DNA from: Linnemannia hyalina
Taxonomy: Eukaryota; Mortierellomycota; Mortierellomycetes; Mortierellales; Mortierellaceae
Length of the DNA stretch: 64,000 nucleotides
Reading direction: 5' to 3'
NCBI GenBank assembly: GCA_019671135.1
Contig: JAHRHY010000001.1
Coordinates: 682,001 to 746,000 of the forward strand
The notes below the pieces were generated by a model, which saw only the letters and a program-made list of their open reading frames with translations, made no database searches and was not told the DNA's origin. Shown in pieces: positions 11,165-23,581 of this stretch (positions are counted from its first letter, which is position 1; the number at the start of each line of letters is the position of its first letter). A program made the translations under genes and the position numbers.

Positions 11165-14100
11165 TGTATTAGTGATGTGACAGTTGCAAGAGATGTGGAA
11201 GGTGTGGAAGGTGTTAAGGTGTGGAATGCAAAGTGAAGAGTGGAGAAAAAGAGAGAGATGTAATTAGGTGTAAAGTAGAGTAAGAGTTGAGAGTGAAGAA
11301 GGAAGAAAAAAAAGATGAAAAAGGTGGCGATGGCAGGGACTTTTAAATGAAGACGAGGATGATTGCCAAGGAAGGGGCTTTACATATGAAGAACGTATAT
11401 AAGTGCAGAGGAGTATTGTAAAATGAATTAGTGAGGATTGAATTGAGGGAAGCAAAGTTTGCTAAATGCATAGTTTGGGGTGAGGGTGAACAGGGTTACC
11501 TTGACCGACCGAGCGAGGCAACGGTCGGACATCCGATGCGATGGAGTCAGAAAAAAATGAATGTGAATGCCAATTCATTTTAATTGTCTCGCAACCACAT
11601 AAACAAATCAAAACAAATAAACAATTTTCACCATGCCATTCTCCCTTCCCATTTAACCATTTAACCACTTCATCCTGGTATGTTTTACTTTTCATCCATC
11701 GCCCCTATTGCTCATTTATTGTCCAATCGCATCGCATTGCATCCATTCCAGCAACCCCTATTCTCTACCCCCATTCCATCAAGTGGGAAGAAAAAGGAAG
11801 TGAAGGGAAGGAAAAGGAAGGGGAAGAAGACCAAAGAACAAACAACAAGTGGGACAGGGGGTACCCAGCTCGATCTGGCAATTACTTTCAGCAGCATTTC
11901 ATTCCCGAACACAAGAAAACAAGACAAGCGAGAGCCGCAACATCAACTTTTTGGCCTGGGGTCTGATCGCGATTGAATTGAAATGAATAATCAAAACCAT
12001 CGGGAGTTGGGACCACCTTTCATTTATTTACATGTTTGGGTGCCATTCTATATCTCTTTTCTAACCCTTACGTATCTCTCTTTCTCTTTACCCTTTGATC
12101 CTATGTCCGCCGAGTGGCTGCAATCAACCCAAAAAATGTTATCTCATATCTTTCCCCACTTACGTATCCCTATCCCCTCCTTCATGTTGCTGCTTACGCC
12201 TCTGTCACTTGTTCGTTGCCCTGCTGTCCCTGCCTCGCTGTCTCGGTGTTCCTCTTGTTTTCCTGACCTACCCCTGCCCCTGAAAATTTTCTTTGTTTCT
12301 CATACTTATCACCGCGTCGCCTCCTATTGACCTTGTTTCACCCGGTACTGATCACTACGGGTAACACGCGTCGTTTTCGTGACAATACCGAAGTAGGTGA
12401 ATGGTTAAGGAATGGAAAAAATATAGGTGCAAGAAGTGGATGAACAAGTGAGCCAGGATGCGTCCTCTTATTAGTTGTCGCGTGTGTGCGTGAATGTTAT
12501 TATAAGCGTGAGTGGGAAAGTGTATGTTTGTGTAGTCTCCAGTGCAGAAAAGGAGTATTGGTCTGCGCATGATACAGCAGTACGCCGTACCGTATGCCTA
12601 ATAATCTCAATAAATGAATTATTAAGACATTGATATTGAGGTCGTGTGGGTAGATGCATGCTACAGTATACATTTGCCGAACTGTTCTTCCTTTTCCATC
12701 CACTTCTCTCTTTTTTGGAGATATCTTCTGGTGCTCTCTTTTTTCACATTCGGTATTTCAAATGAAATGAGCGTGGCGTGGCGTGTGTCCTGTTGATATC
12801 TCTGACTCTTGCTACACTTTCCACATCTCCATCTATCTCTCTTACATCTTGTTGGCTGGCTGTCCTTCTCTCCCTTCTCTTCCTTTACCCGCTTGCCTTG
12901 CCTCTCCCGTCGGTCGCTCAACTCAGGTGTACCCCCAACTAAGCATCAAACATGTCATTTGCCAACAGCAGTCAACAATCAGAGAAAAAATTGGAAATCC
13001 TCGCCCAGTTCTTGTTTGTGTCCAGTCCAAACAACTTTCAACGCAGTCTTCTCTTTTGACATCTCCCTCTCTCTCTCTCTCTCTCTCTTTCTAATCAGTC
13101 AACGATTGTGTTGTGCCAAGTGGAGTGAAGATAATAGTGAGAGAGGGGCAAAGACTGAGATTCAGTGAGCAAACAAAAAAGAGAAACAGAAGACGGGGTA
13201 TGGAATCAGTGCTCTCAACCGTCCTCCTCTTCATTTTGTTCGTTGTTTTTCATTCCCTTTTTTCATTCCTTTCTCTCTTTCCTAGGTGTTGTTTTGAGTG
13301 TCTGTTGTCCACTCACTTCCCTTTCCCTTTGTTCTGCTCTCGGTTTGTTTGCGTTTGTTTCGTTTCCCATTTCCTCCCTTGTCCCTTTCTTTCCCTTCTC
13401 TTCCCTTGCAGCCCATCCCTTACCCCTTTACCCCTGTTCTTTTTCAGTCCATCTTGTTTGGACCTTGAGGGAAGGAGAAGGGTACAGTCATTAACCTTAT
13501 TTTTCTTTTCCGCTCTGGTCTACGACTCTTTGTGTCATCGATTTTTTCGTTTTCCGTTGGAAGAAGGAGTGTGAACGGCGCTCGGGCTGGGCTGGGATAT
13601 AATTCGTTTTTTGGGCCTTGGTTGGGTTCGATCTGACCTCTTAGCCCCTTCCTCCGCCCTTATCGCTTACCCTAGCTCATAGAAAAATGCCTTGAGTGTG
13701 AACAAAACGAGACTCCTCCGCTTTTTGTGGCGCTTGCGGTCTCGGACGATTCGCACTTCATCAGTCAGCAGGAATGGGGAGGGCGAAAAAAAAAGTACGC
13801 GAGAAGGAATATCTATCTCATTGGTGGGCCGAGCAAAGAGAGGCACGGCGCTAAAGGCACACCAATCATCAACGGTCGAGTGATGTTGGTGGCCTTTGAA
13901 CAGCTGCCGGGCAAGCACGATAGGTGTAGACGTTTTCTCTCTGAAGGGAACGAAAATCGATGCTAGACCTTCAAGAGCCAAGAGCAAAATAGGTGGACCA
14001 TGCAGAAGTGAGCAATAGAAAGAGAAGGAGCAAAAAATGTGCTATCTGGGCATCGGCGCTTTCAGGGTTCGCGTACTATCCCACTTCTAGTCTGGGTGCA

Positions 14101-17100
14101 CTTTTTCCTGCTCTTTTTTGCTTAGTTATTTTCTTTCGTTGTTGGGGAGACGGGGACGTGGGTGGGAATCGGCAGGGTGAGTGTGGCATCTATCTGTCAG
14201 ATATGTTTTACTAAGTCTTTCGTTCAGGAGCAGTGGGTGGGATAGCTTCAGTAGGGGACTTGTCTCTCCTTTTGCCGTTATCCAAGACAAGCGGGGAAGG
14301 AGATATGAGCATAGTATGCGCATCTCTGGCCTGGGTACATTCAATCAAGATCTGAATAGGAGGGCAAAGATGCATGGCAGGTTTTGTCTAGGGGTAGAAA
14401 TCGATCTCCTTTACTTCATTGCTAGCATGGTCAGTTGGATGGTTGTGGCAGATGTGGTCTTACTGAGCAGTCTTCCTTCCTCTCCTCCACCATCCTTTTC
14501 TACTGTCTACATGCACTCTGCACCCCACTGTACCTTTTCTATACTTCAGCTATCATTCCATTGCCAATTAGAAAAATGTCGGCTTTGGTATATATTTTTC
14601 GCATGCGCATTCCTCTGATGTTGATCTAGACCAAGCGAGACAGCAGGTTGTTTACCCTTCTATCCCTGCGAGTATTTTCCATACTCCGCCACTGTTGTTT
14701 TTGATGTTGATGTCGATGTTGTTGTTGTGGGCGTCCTTTACTTTTTGGCCGGGGTGCATGGCCATTTTGGGGCAAGATCCCTCTTTTTTTTCATCTTTTC
14801 AGCAGCACCGCCTCATTCCCATTAATGTTTGTTTTCTCGGCTGTCGTGTCTGATGGATGAGCATAGACAAATGTTGTCGTCCTTCAGTGTCGCTTTGTTC
14901 ATTTCATTTTTTAATTTAATTTTTATATCTCTTGACATATGCCATGCCTCATGGCCCCCTAATCTTGACTAAAGTTATCATCTGAACGTGGCATACACAT
15001 TCCTGACTTGACCCGAAAATCAAATGATCAACTATTAAAACAACAGGATGCTTCCAGTATGCGACAAAGTCCCAGGAAACACCGTACGTTGCCATAAAAA
15101 CAAACACATTCCTTCGACCCCTGTCCTCCTGAGAGAGACGCTCGCCGTCCTGCGCTGTTCCTGTCTACGGAAAACAAATGTTATGCATCCGCCAAAATTT
15201 TCTCGTGTTCTTGGCCTACTTTCCCTCCTCTTTCCATTCCTTGCAAGGTGGCACAAGACCAACAAAAGCGTTGGGTAGAGTAGAGTAGAGTAGAGTAGAT
15301 ATGAGGTTAACATTTTTTATTGAATGAGATAGACGACGCAGTTATGTTGAACGCTTGTGCAACGATAGTCCCTGTGAAAAATAGATGGCCTGGGCACCAT
15401 CTTTACTCCCTCTCTGCTTCTTTCGAATGCACCATGAACTGGACAAAAAACAACGACAGCGAAAGATAGCAACACACGTCAACAAAGACAACAACTTCTT
15501 CAGATTGAGACAAAGAGGGTAACCAACAACTGTTATCTTTTGGGCGCGTCTCTATCGACAATGTCCTCCTCACTTTTTTTTCTCACTCTCTCTTTCTCCA
15601 TTATCACGCTCTCTCTGTCTTCCATCTCCGTCTCGGCGAATATGATTACGGACCCTCGCATCCATTTTTCACGCCGGTGTCTAGTCCGGTCCTCGACCTA
15701 TGCCACACTTTTTGCACGCTGCCCCTACCCCCGGGCCTTGGCGGAGATCCTCCCTCCTCCTCCTCCTCTCCTCAATGATGTCAAAACATATCGTGAATGC
15801 TCTCTCCTTGGCCAAACCCCCTCTTTGCTCTCTCACTCCACGATGAGTGGTCAAAAAAATCCGCACTCGTCACCTCCGTCATTTTATCAAGAGCATTTCA
15901 ACCGAAAAAAAATGAGAGCACTCCGGGGTTGTAATGAACAAATGTTGTCATAGATGTTGGCTAAGGTGGGGAGTGGTCGAGGAGTAATATGTCTCGCTCG
16001 GGGACTCCGTGCCTCCTTCAGAGTTCAAAGGGCAAAGGGGTAAGATCCTTTTTTTTTTTTTACACACCCCTGTATTGATCCCCGTTCTTTATCTTTGTCT
16101 CTCTTACAAATGAATTCCTCAGTCCAAAGGAAAAGGAAATCGTAAGCGACAACAATTCCATTGGACCCGCCGGGTTCCTCGCCACTCATCTTGGCTGTTG
16201 CCTCAGCAACATCTTTTTTTTTGGCTTCGCATTTTGTCGCTGTTCACTTTCTGGTTAAATAGAGAGACCTACCTTCATGCCTGTAATGTCTACCCTTGTT
16301 AGTGTTCGTTGTTTATCGCCGCGTCAGAACGAGCGAACAGGCCCACGTATCTATGCAACACGACCGTTCGGAGGTCCCTGACCAAAACTAACGCAAAACA
16401 AAACAACACAACTCAAAAAAAGGAACCCAGCCCTGTTTTGCTTCTTTGTGATGGCGTAGAGGAAGTGCTCTCAACACGGACCACCCTTCGCTCTCTCGCT
16501 CGGCCACCATTTTTCATGTGCTTTGAGTCTCTGTTTTCTTTTCGTTACTTTTCTTTTGGCAACAGCACAAACGAAGAGAGGGATGGGGTTGAGACACAAA
16601 AAACGCGTCAGCGGGGTACTAGGGAGAGGATTCGCTAAGCGGATGCGCGTCTATTCCAAGCGCATGAAAAATAGGAAGAGACATGATGTGCTGGGTGGGA
16701 CCCCATTCAAAACAAACGAGGGGCATGTTGGCATATTTCGGAGCCATCACCGTATCCGCAGCGTGCTGTTTACTTTCTCACACAAGATGCAACACCAGCA
16801 TTCGATTTTTCATGCGTATTAGTGATGCTTTGTTGAAATGATGAGAAAGGATAATATCAAATAGCTTGACGTGTTTGATCAGCTTTGTTCTAAACACCAT
16901 CAATTTTTCGGTCACGCTTATGGCGACTGGACGCCTGGATGACGGGCTAGGTCGCGCGCTGCGTTAGATCAGTGATGGACGCGTCTGAATGGACTGGGCA
17001 GTCGAGGTGTGAGATCACGTATGTCACCTCGCGCAAAATCAATCCTTCCTTCCGCTTCTCTTTTGTACTGTCCGTCCCTTTTTTCTTTTCTTCTTTCTTT

Positions 17101-17292
17101 TCTTCTTTCTTTCTTTCTTTCCCTTCACCATCCAGGCAAAACAACAACCCCATTACACACCCATCTAAGCATCACACACTATCTGCTCTCACAAACACAC
17201 ACATCAAATACAAATACAAATACAAACACAGCGACGATAACAACAACACATCAGAAACAACTCTACTATCCTACTCCACTCTTCCCACGCTG
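11165..17292. other. Six-kilobase stretch with no supported gene
   Basis: I find no frame with convincing protein composition on either strand, no tRNA or rRNA, and no transposase motif. It contains long pyrimidine tracts (12.8-13.5 kb), a (TAGAG)n microsatellite near 15278-15299, an AT-rich patch near 14905-14940, and a TTTC-rich tract at 17080-17125 that is probably the 5' UTR of the F-box gene. A non-coding RNA or long 5' UTR exons would be invisible to this reading. Confidence 0.4.
15278..15299. repeat. (TAGAG)n pentanucleotide microsatellite
   Basis: About four perfect copies of TAGAG in gene-free DNA. Confidence 0.7.
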
Positions 17293-19476
17293 ATGGTGGA
17301 GGCGGGCCAGCACAAGACATCCAACAACAAAGACACAAACAACACAACCAACAAACGCTCAACTATCCTCGACACTGAAAAGGAGCTCTATAACGAGTTT
17401 ATCGCTTCCCATCGCCATCAAGGTAGCCCCATTACTGGCATCGTCGAGGGCGAGCTCGACTCAGATATCGAAGAAGCCATCGACAAGAAGCTTGAAGACA
17501 AGGATCACGAGGACAAGATCAGAGAACTCGGAAGGACTCTGACAGCTGACAAGCTTCGAGGACGTACTGACAAGAACACAATGGCAGGTGGAAACAATTT
17601 CGGTGGAGAGCAGCAAGAGTTTCAAGCTGGAAGTGGGCGTCATCGCGGTACTGGAACTGGAGGTGATTTTGCCTCTTCTGCTGCCGCTGAGGATGAGAAC
17701 TCGAACAGAGAATATAACGCCAACAACGACCGTGACGACCGTGACGATGGCGATGGCGGTGAGGAGGTTGTGGGAGAAGAGACTACCCACGACAAGCGCA
17801 GTCGTGCTGGTCACACGGGAGCGAGCGCCATGGTTGGATACGTTGACTCAGCGACGGCGATGACTCGAGCCAAATTCAAGTATGAAGGTCCCGAAGGATC
17901 TGACCCCTTTGCTAACGGTTCTCTTCCACCTGTGTCTGCACCTGACACACCCACACCTGTGCAGCTCAAGAAGGACGACGAGGGTAACCCCAAGTACAGG
18001 CTGGGCTCTGATCTTTGGAAGAAGATCTACTGGTCATTTTACCCTTCGGAGCAAAGCGTTTTGGCGTCGGTCAACAAGGAGTGGCGGTCTCGGATTTATC
18101 ACCTCTCTGTCTGGCAAAAGATTTGTGAGGCTGCTGGTCTGGCTTTGCCTGCCAATGAACTCGAGGCCCATGGCTACGAGAAGCCCAACTACTATCAGTT
18201 GGCCCACGAAAACGCAGACATGATTTGTGAGCGGTGTTACAAGATGACGCGCCCTGCTGGTTCCTTCCGTGCTGTGCTCGTTGCGGCCACAGACGCAGTC
18301 GTCCCTTATATGATCCGCATGTGTCGCGATTGCCGTGTTGAATACTATATTGACCACCCTGAACCTGTTCCCGACGACGTGGCTACTTACAAGGCTGGCG
18401 AGTACACCGTGACGCCTCGGATGACCAAGGGTGACGCCATGAAGACTTATCTCTTGAGCGACTCGGACGTTATGTCGCTCCCCTACGAGATTGGTCGCAA
18501 CCCGTACTTTGGATTCAACTCGCCCATGTACCTGATCGAAGAGCAGCACGTCCTCCGTTTGGCTCGTCTGGTTCACGGGGGTGATATCGGCATCGCTGCT
18601 GCTCGCTCCGATTCAGAGTATACTGGCCGCAAGATCCATGAGCCTCATGACGATATCATCAAATACCGCCGCAACTTGCCGCGATCCATGTTGCACAACA
18701 AGGGGCTCCACTTGCCTGAACATGCAGCGATCTGCAACATCTACATCGAGACTGGTCTCGGTGACCCCTTGGAGATTGTTCAAGAATTGGGGGTCGTCGA
18801 TTGGCTCCATCGCTGCACATCGTACGACCCAAGCCTCGACAAGGCTCACCTGCAGCAAGTCAAGCGTCGTCCTCGAATCGACCTTCATCGCAGAAATCTC
18901 CCCGAAAGCGAGACACTTATCAGCGCCAACTCTGGCGGCGTCGCTGTCCAGTCGATCCAAAACGAGATGATGACCGAGGAAGAAGAGGAAGAAGACGACC
19001 ACCACAAAGTGGCAGCCCTGGATGACTGGCTGACCCACCGATTGGAGCAAGGCCAGTACCGGGGTTACAAGCTCGACCCCGAAGGACCCGAGCGACCTCC
19101 CAAGGTGATCTGGACCATGCTGGACAAGATCGACATGTCTCACAAGATGCATGAATTCGCGGCCGAGAAGGTCTATCGGGCCATGGAAAAGAAGAAGCAC
19201 GAAATCAAGCGCGAGGGCGGATTGGACAAACTCATTAAATCCAAGGCCCAAGTCCGCAGCCTGGTCGACGCACTCGAGTCCGGTCGCAACTCTACTAGTC
19301 GTTCCTCTGAGCTCTTGCGTCAGAAGCGACGCAAGACTGAAAAGTCGGATGGTGAGAAGGGTGATCAAGGCAAGGAAGCCCCCAAGCTCTCGACGTTCGT
19401 GGAGCATGATCTGGGATCGAACTGGCACTCTCAAGTTGTCCAGCGGGCCAAGGAGCTGGCCCAGTTTCGTCCTTGA
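17293..19476 (+). CDS. F-box-like protein with a four-Cys zinc finger and acidic/basic tail
   Basis: Single exon, 727 residues from ATG 17293; the open frame upstream is a pyrimidine-rich UTR. Residues 1-235 are low-complexity, Asp/Asn/Gly-rich and probably disordered. Residues about 236-286 resemble an F-box (LGSDLWKKIYWSFYPSEQSV, then SVNKEWRSRIYHLSVWQKIC), the part that would bind Skp1 in an SCF ubiquitin ligase. A CxxC pair (ICERCYKMTRP) and a second CxxC (MCRDCRVEYY) about 35 residues later look like a zinc finger. A Glu/Asp run near 560 and a Lys/Arg-rich C-terminus follow. The substrate cannot be predicted. The F-box call rests on composition and spacing and needs a profile search. Confidence 0.75.
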   Translation: MVEAGQHKTSNNKDTNNTTNKRSTILDTEKELYNEFIASHRHQGSPITGIVEGELDSDIEEAIDKKLEDKDHEDKIRELGRTLTADKLRGRTDKNTMAGGNNFGGEQQEFQAGSGRHRGTGTGGDFASSAAAEDENSNREYNANNDRDDRDDGDGGEEVVGEETTHDKRSRAGHTGASAMVGYVDSATAMTRAKFKYEGPEGSDPFANGSLPPVSAPDTPTPVQLKKDDEGNPKYRLGSDLWKKIYWSFYPSEQSVLASVNKEWRSRIYHLSVWQKICEAAGLALPANELEAHGYEKPNYYQLAHENADMICERCYKMTRPAGSFRAVLVAATDAVVPYMIRMCRDCRVEYYIDHPEPVPDDVATYKAGEYTVTPRMTKGDAMKTYLLSDSDVMSLPYEIGRNPYFGFNSPMYLIEEQHVLRLARLVHGGDIGIAAARSDSEYTGRKIHEPHDDIIKYRRNLPRSMLHNKGLHLPEHAAICNIYIETGLGDPLEIVQELGVVDWLHRCTSYDPSLDKAHLQQVKRRPRIDLHRRNLPESETLISANSGGVAVQSIQNEMMTEEEEEEDDHHKVAALDDWLTHRLEQGQYRGYKLDPEGPERPPKVIWTMLDKIDMSHKMHEFAAEKVYRAMEKKKHEIKREGGLDKLIKSKAQVRSLVDALESGRNSTSRSSELLRQKRRKTEKSDGEKGDQGKEAPKLSTFVEHDLGSNWHSQVVQRAKELAQFRP

Positions 19477-19577
19477 GGGCTCTTGGAGTCTTTTGCACCC
19501 TTGCTCCTTTCTTTAATTTCTTTTTGCTTTTGACACCAGTTTTTCGTTCAACCCATTGACAACAATTCTTGCATTCA

Positions 19578-19578
<1 letters not shown>

Positions 19579-19642
<64 letters not shown>
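19579..19642. repeat. (AC)n dinucleotide microsatellite, about 32 copies
   Basis: An uninterrupted AC repeat just downstream of the F-box gene. It creates spurious His/Thr and Cys/Val open frames on both strands. Confidence 0.95.
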
Positions 19643-19646
<4 letters not shown>

Positions 19647-19872
19647 TCACTCGCAAACCTTGCCAACTGACATTCGCATACAACACACACGTTCACAGTA
19701 CACACACGACACAACCATCGCATAAGTTCTTCATAGCTCCCACTTCACTTATTGCAAAAAAATCGCATCTTGCAAACAAAAAAGGAGCAAAAAGTTCGAA
19801 CGAAACGACAAGGCAACTTACTTTTTTTTTTGTTTTCTGGCAAGTGGGGGTTGGACTGTGCACAAAGGAACC

Positions 19873-19991
19873 TTTTTTTTTCAATCCCAGGTCCCGACAA
19901 TGGGCACAATTGTCCTCTTGCACAAATCAAACCATCCCCCATGCCTCGCCAAATGGGCCGGCCCACGCCTTAACCATTCGGCCATATTGAT
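19873..19991 (-). mobile_element. tRNA-Ser-derived SINE-like element or tRNA pseudogene
   Basis: On the minus strand, 19991-19964 begins ATCAATATGGCCGAATGGTT and continues AAGGCGTG. This matches the 5' part of the tRNA-Ser at 24029 in 25 of 27 bases and includes an intact A box. About 30 bases on, a degenerate B box (GGTTTGATTTG) appears. The acceptor and anticodon stems do not close, so it is not a working tRNA. The stretch ends in a run of nine A on the minus strand. A tRNA head, internal promoter boxes and an A tail are SINE features, but I found no target duplication and no second copy. Confidence 0.35.
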
Positions 19992-22416
19992 ATCTTGATG
20001 GACTCTCATTTCCTCGAATCGATTTTTGAACACCATGGGTGCCTGCTGCCAATGGGTCCTATGGGAAGGCATGTGACACCTGCCGGTTGAACAATGAGAA
20101 AAATGGAGGGCAAAGAAAAGGACGCCAGTGAGGCGGCAAATACGGTATGAAAAGATAAAGAAAGAAGGAATATGAATGTCAGAGATAGGGTCATATCAAG
20201 AATAAGGCGAGAGGAAGAGAGTTGGTGTAGGCCAAAAAGATAATCATTCTTTTCCTCCCCTCCCTCACATCCATGTCGAGGTGTACACTAAGCACCCGTT
20301 GCATCGGAAAAAAGAGCTGAAGCTTTATTATCACACGCAAACTATACTACTCCCGTAGACACTCCACAAAAAGGTCATGAGCTAGGTGCCCCATCCAACA
20401 TGAGAGGCGGGCGAAAACAGAAAAAAAAGAAGGCATGTAAAATTTGTTAGAGAATATGTTTTGAGCACTGTAGCAAAACAACCACCATCTTCGCACTTTT
20501 CGCCCATTGTTCACAGCTTTTGGATAGCCAACATATACACACATCTAGGCTGGACCCCCAACCTCATGTTCTTTAGCCCTGGCCAACTACCCTAGACAAT
20601 GCACAAAAGCCAAGACCATCCTTTTTGCACAGCACAAGCGTCCGACGACTTGACCTCTTTCTTCACTAGGAAAAAGAGATATACAAACAAGACTGGTTGC
20701 GCAGGGGTAGAACAAGGTAAACCAAGTACAAAACTCTCTTGAACCCTACAAGTTGGCAAGAGAGCAGCCTTCATGTCACAACACAAGATGTTTACTCTCC
20801 CAAAGACCCAAGTAACAATTCCAGCGAAGATATTATTAACGAGATGCGTGCCCAAGGCTTACTTCACAGGGACCAATAAATGTATACTTTTTGTCGAGGG
20901 AGGTCCACCTGTTCTGCATCCGTTTTGTCCTACCCCATGCCTCTCCCAGACACCAGGCGTCGACACCATGAAACAAGAACGACCTTCTTGAGCAAATGTC
21001 ACCTCGAGTGAACAATAGTAACCCTCAAACCCGAAACCCCAGATGAAAGAAGTATCCATGATACTCTATGCTGCTGATGGACACTTGTTGACTTCTTGCG
21101 CTTGACAGTTTCGAAGGAAAGGGTGAGAGGGAGTCCCGAGCGATTTCCATGCTCTATGTCCATTGTCTCCTCAGCTGATCCTGCTCCTGCTTCTTCTTTG
21201 GGTGAACATCGCTAACCCTATATTGGCTGAGAAGGACGCAAGCAAACGATAGCTGATGTCACCAGCCTATGTCAAGCGAGAAGAAAACGAAACGAGGCAG
21301 CCCGAATGTTTTGATGCAAGTACCAAAGGTGAATGAAGGTTGAGAGGGGAGTGGGTCGAAGTTAATGACAGTAACAAGTGTGTGTAGTGAAGACGTGAGG
21401 GGCTGTTGTGTGAATGGCGTCGATGTGGTTTTAAATGGAGTTAATGTGGTTTTGAACTGAAGAGGGTACCCTTGAGTGAGTGGGAAGAAAAATGAAATTC
21501 GGCTGTCTGAGGGCAACACATACAAAAAGTTATGTAGAGAAAGGACCAACATATACATGGAGGAGGGGAAGATGAGAAAGCAATGGAATAACAAAGATGA
21601 ACGTGGTCAACCTTTACTGTAAACGACAACTATAGTTATCAATATGCTATCTTATGCCCTCCATCAGTTTAAAATCACCTTTCACAACGGTCAAAGGTCC
21701 TAATTCGTTGAGCCTGGGCGAAGTCGTAAAGCAACAGCAAAGTCGGAACAAAACGAGCAAAACAGACTACTGAGCCCTGTTGACTACATAGGGATGATGG
21801 TACTCATACCAGTGCTATTATATAATCGTTGTTGGCGGAATCTGCCTCACTCGCGACAGTGAATGTTTCGCTTACGTCAATCTTTCAGAGACGCTCATTC
21901 CCTTCGACATCTGCCCAGCAAGGTGATTCCAGCATAGCACCTTGTCAGTTACACCCTTCTCCTTTTTCAAACGACATTTGAGTAACACTGTTAATACCGC
22001 GCTATAAATACGCTGAAGCTTTCCTTTACCTCATAAGTAAAGCCTCTGCCCCTATCCGGCGGTCAAGGTTTTGCCCAGGCTCAAGTAGACTCCAAGTCCT
22101 TGGGTGGCCCAAGGAAGGGTCATTCCCTCTTTACTTCCTCTAAAAGCCTGCTGCCAAGGCTCACGCCGGAAGCTAGATAGCCAGCTCGATCAGCTTGATA
22201 AACAATAAACGTTATTATCTTCTTTTTCTGGTGAAAGCTTCACTTCATGGCAGGTACTACCTCAATACACAAATGAAAACAACTCACTATGCGTTTTGAA
22301 CGACTTAATTTTATTATCATTGTTTTTTTCTGCAGAGAGCTTCCTACGCCGACCTGCAGGTAGAATTAAATTAGGAAAAGGAGAAGGAAGGGGATGGCGA
22401 AGACTTATTCTTTGTA
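19992..22416. other. Intergenic stretch without a supported gene
   Basis: About 2.4 kb with only short, compositionally poor open frames. Near 22003 there is a TATAAATA. Between 22030 and 22160 several short inverted repeats occur (see separate entry). Otherwise I see nothing. Confidence 0.4.
22097..22115. repeat. Perfect 8-bp hairpin (TCCTTGGG/CCCAAGGA)
   Basis: The inverted repeat has a TGG loop. A second short inverted repeat (CTTTAC...GTAAAG) lies about 60 bp upstream. It may be a mobile-element terminus or a chance structure. Confidence 0.3.
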
Positions 22417-23127
22417 TCACTTCTTGCTGACTACATCTCGTTCTACTCGACGTTTCCACTTCTTGCTCCAAGGTGAAAAAAAGTACTCAATGGTGATATG
22501 CTCGAGGATTCTCCTGCTCTCTCTGTGGATAGGATCAAAGAAGGTGACGTAGCAGCACACAAGGGCCACCGATTCGGTCAAAGGCTCCAGAAGAGTACTT
22601 GCCTCTGGCTGGATGAAATTGAGAATAAGATCGAGAGTTTCCAGAGAACGGGCACTGACATAGATGCTGAGTTTGCCATTGATATAGTGATCAAGGAGTT
22701 GGTGGATCGACATGGCCTGGCTGCGAACAGAGTCGATGACATCCGGGTAGTGTTTAAGGTGCTGATCCAGGTGCTGGTCGTCGATTGGGACCAGGGTCCG
22801 CTCTGGGTCGGCATGTCGATGATGCGTCAACTTCTCAGGGTCATCAGGTAGGCAAGAGCAGTCGAGGGTCCCGAGAGTGAGACAGACTGCGCGGCCTAGA
22901 AAACCGTCAGAGTCACCGAAAAGGATGGGACCGGAGACCTCTACAAAACGTTGTCTAACCATGTCGTACCCGTGATCAGAAGAGGATGGGGGTGCGTTGT
23001 TGTCCATGAGCTGAGTAGTTGAGTGATTTGGGAGGCCATTCGTCCTTGCGCCGCATGAAGAAACAGGTGCATTGTCATTTTCGTTGCGGGCGGCAACATA
23101 GTTTCGATAGTGACGCTGGCTGGCCAT
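22417..23127 (-). CDS. Uncharacterised 236-residue protein
   Basis: Single exon. The start ATG at 23127 opens with MASQRHYRNYVAARNENDN. Residues 1-50 are polar and probably disordered. Residues 55-236 look folded, with mixed hydrophobic segments (FGDSDGFLGRAVCLTLGTLD, IHQLLDHYINGKLSIYVSAR, LVCCYVTFFDPIHRESRRIL) and a basic C-terminus (WSKKWKRRVERDVVSKK). There is no signal peptide or membrane helix, and I recognise no domain. Codon usage and the long frame support a real gene. It stands alone between gene-poor stretches beside the mobile-element island, so it might be lineage-specific. Confidence 0.6.
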   Translation of the reverse strand: MASQRHYRNYVAARNENDNAPVSSCGARTNGLPNHSTTQLMDNNAPPSSSDHGYDMVRQRFVEVSGPILFGDSDGFLGRAVCLTLGTLDCSCLPDDPEKLTHHRHADPERTLVPIDDQHLDQHLKHYPDVIDSVRSQAMSIHQLLDHYINGKLSIYVSARSLETLDLILNFIQPEASTLLEPLTESVALVCCYVTFFDPIHRESRRILEHITIEYFFSPWSKKWKRRVERDVVSKK

Positions 23128-23581
23128 GTTTGCGTTGTTGAAAAAAAGTGGGGTTGTGAAATAAGAATTGTGAGGAAAAAATGTGAACGAGACTGTGAGG
23201 TAGTGTGAAGTGAGTGTTTGAATGTTGCGATTTGTTGAAGAGTGGGTGAAGCAGAATAAAAAGTGGTGTGAGTAAAAAGAGTCGCGAAAATATCGACAAC
23301 AATAAACATGGCGAAGCGGATGGCAGTCAACGAGGGGTTGCCGATTAAATGATGAGTTCGCCGATTCACACTTGGTTCATCTCGTTAGCATCAAATTTTT
23401 TTTTTTCATACACAATTTTTTTTCTCTAACAAACAGCATAGAGAAGTTATTTGGAAGTAAAAGGGGACTACAGACCAAACTCTTCAGTGCACCATCCGCC
23501 AGTCGCAGTCCGGTCCAGAACCTGGCTCTGCGCAACAATTGTCGATGCTCTTCACAGCTTAAACGGAAGAAGATAAAACTA

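Noticed and set aside
12783..13574. Several overlapping Ser/Leu/Phe-rich open frames
   Set aside because: They sit in a long pyrimidine tract, overlap in several frames and have no splice or domain support.
13600..13690. GGTTCGA-like B-box sequence suggesting a tRNA
   Set aside because: No A box and no closing acceptor, D or anticodon stems.
19295..19990. Cys/Val and His/Thr repeat open frames
   Set aside because: They are produced by the (AC)n microsatellite.
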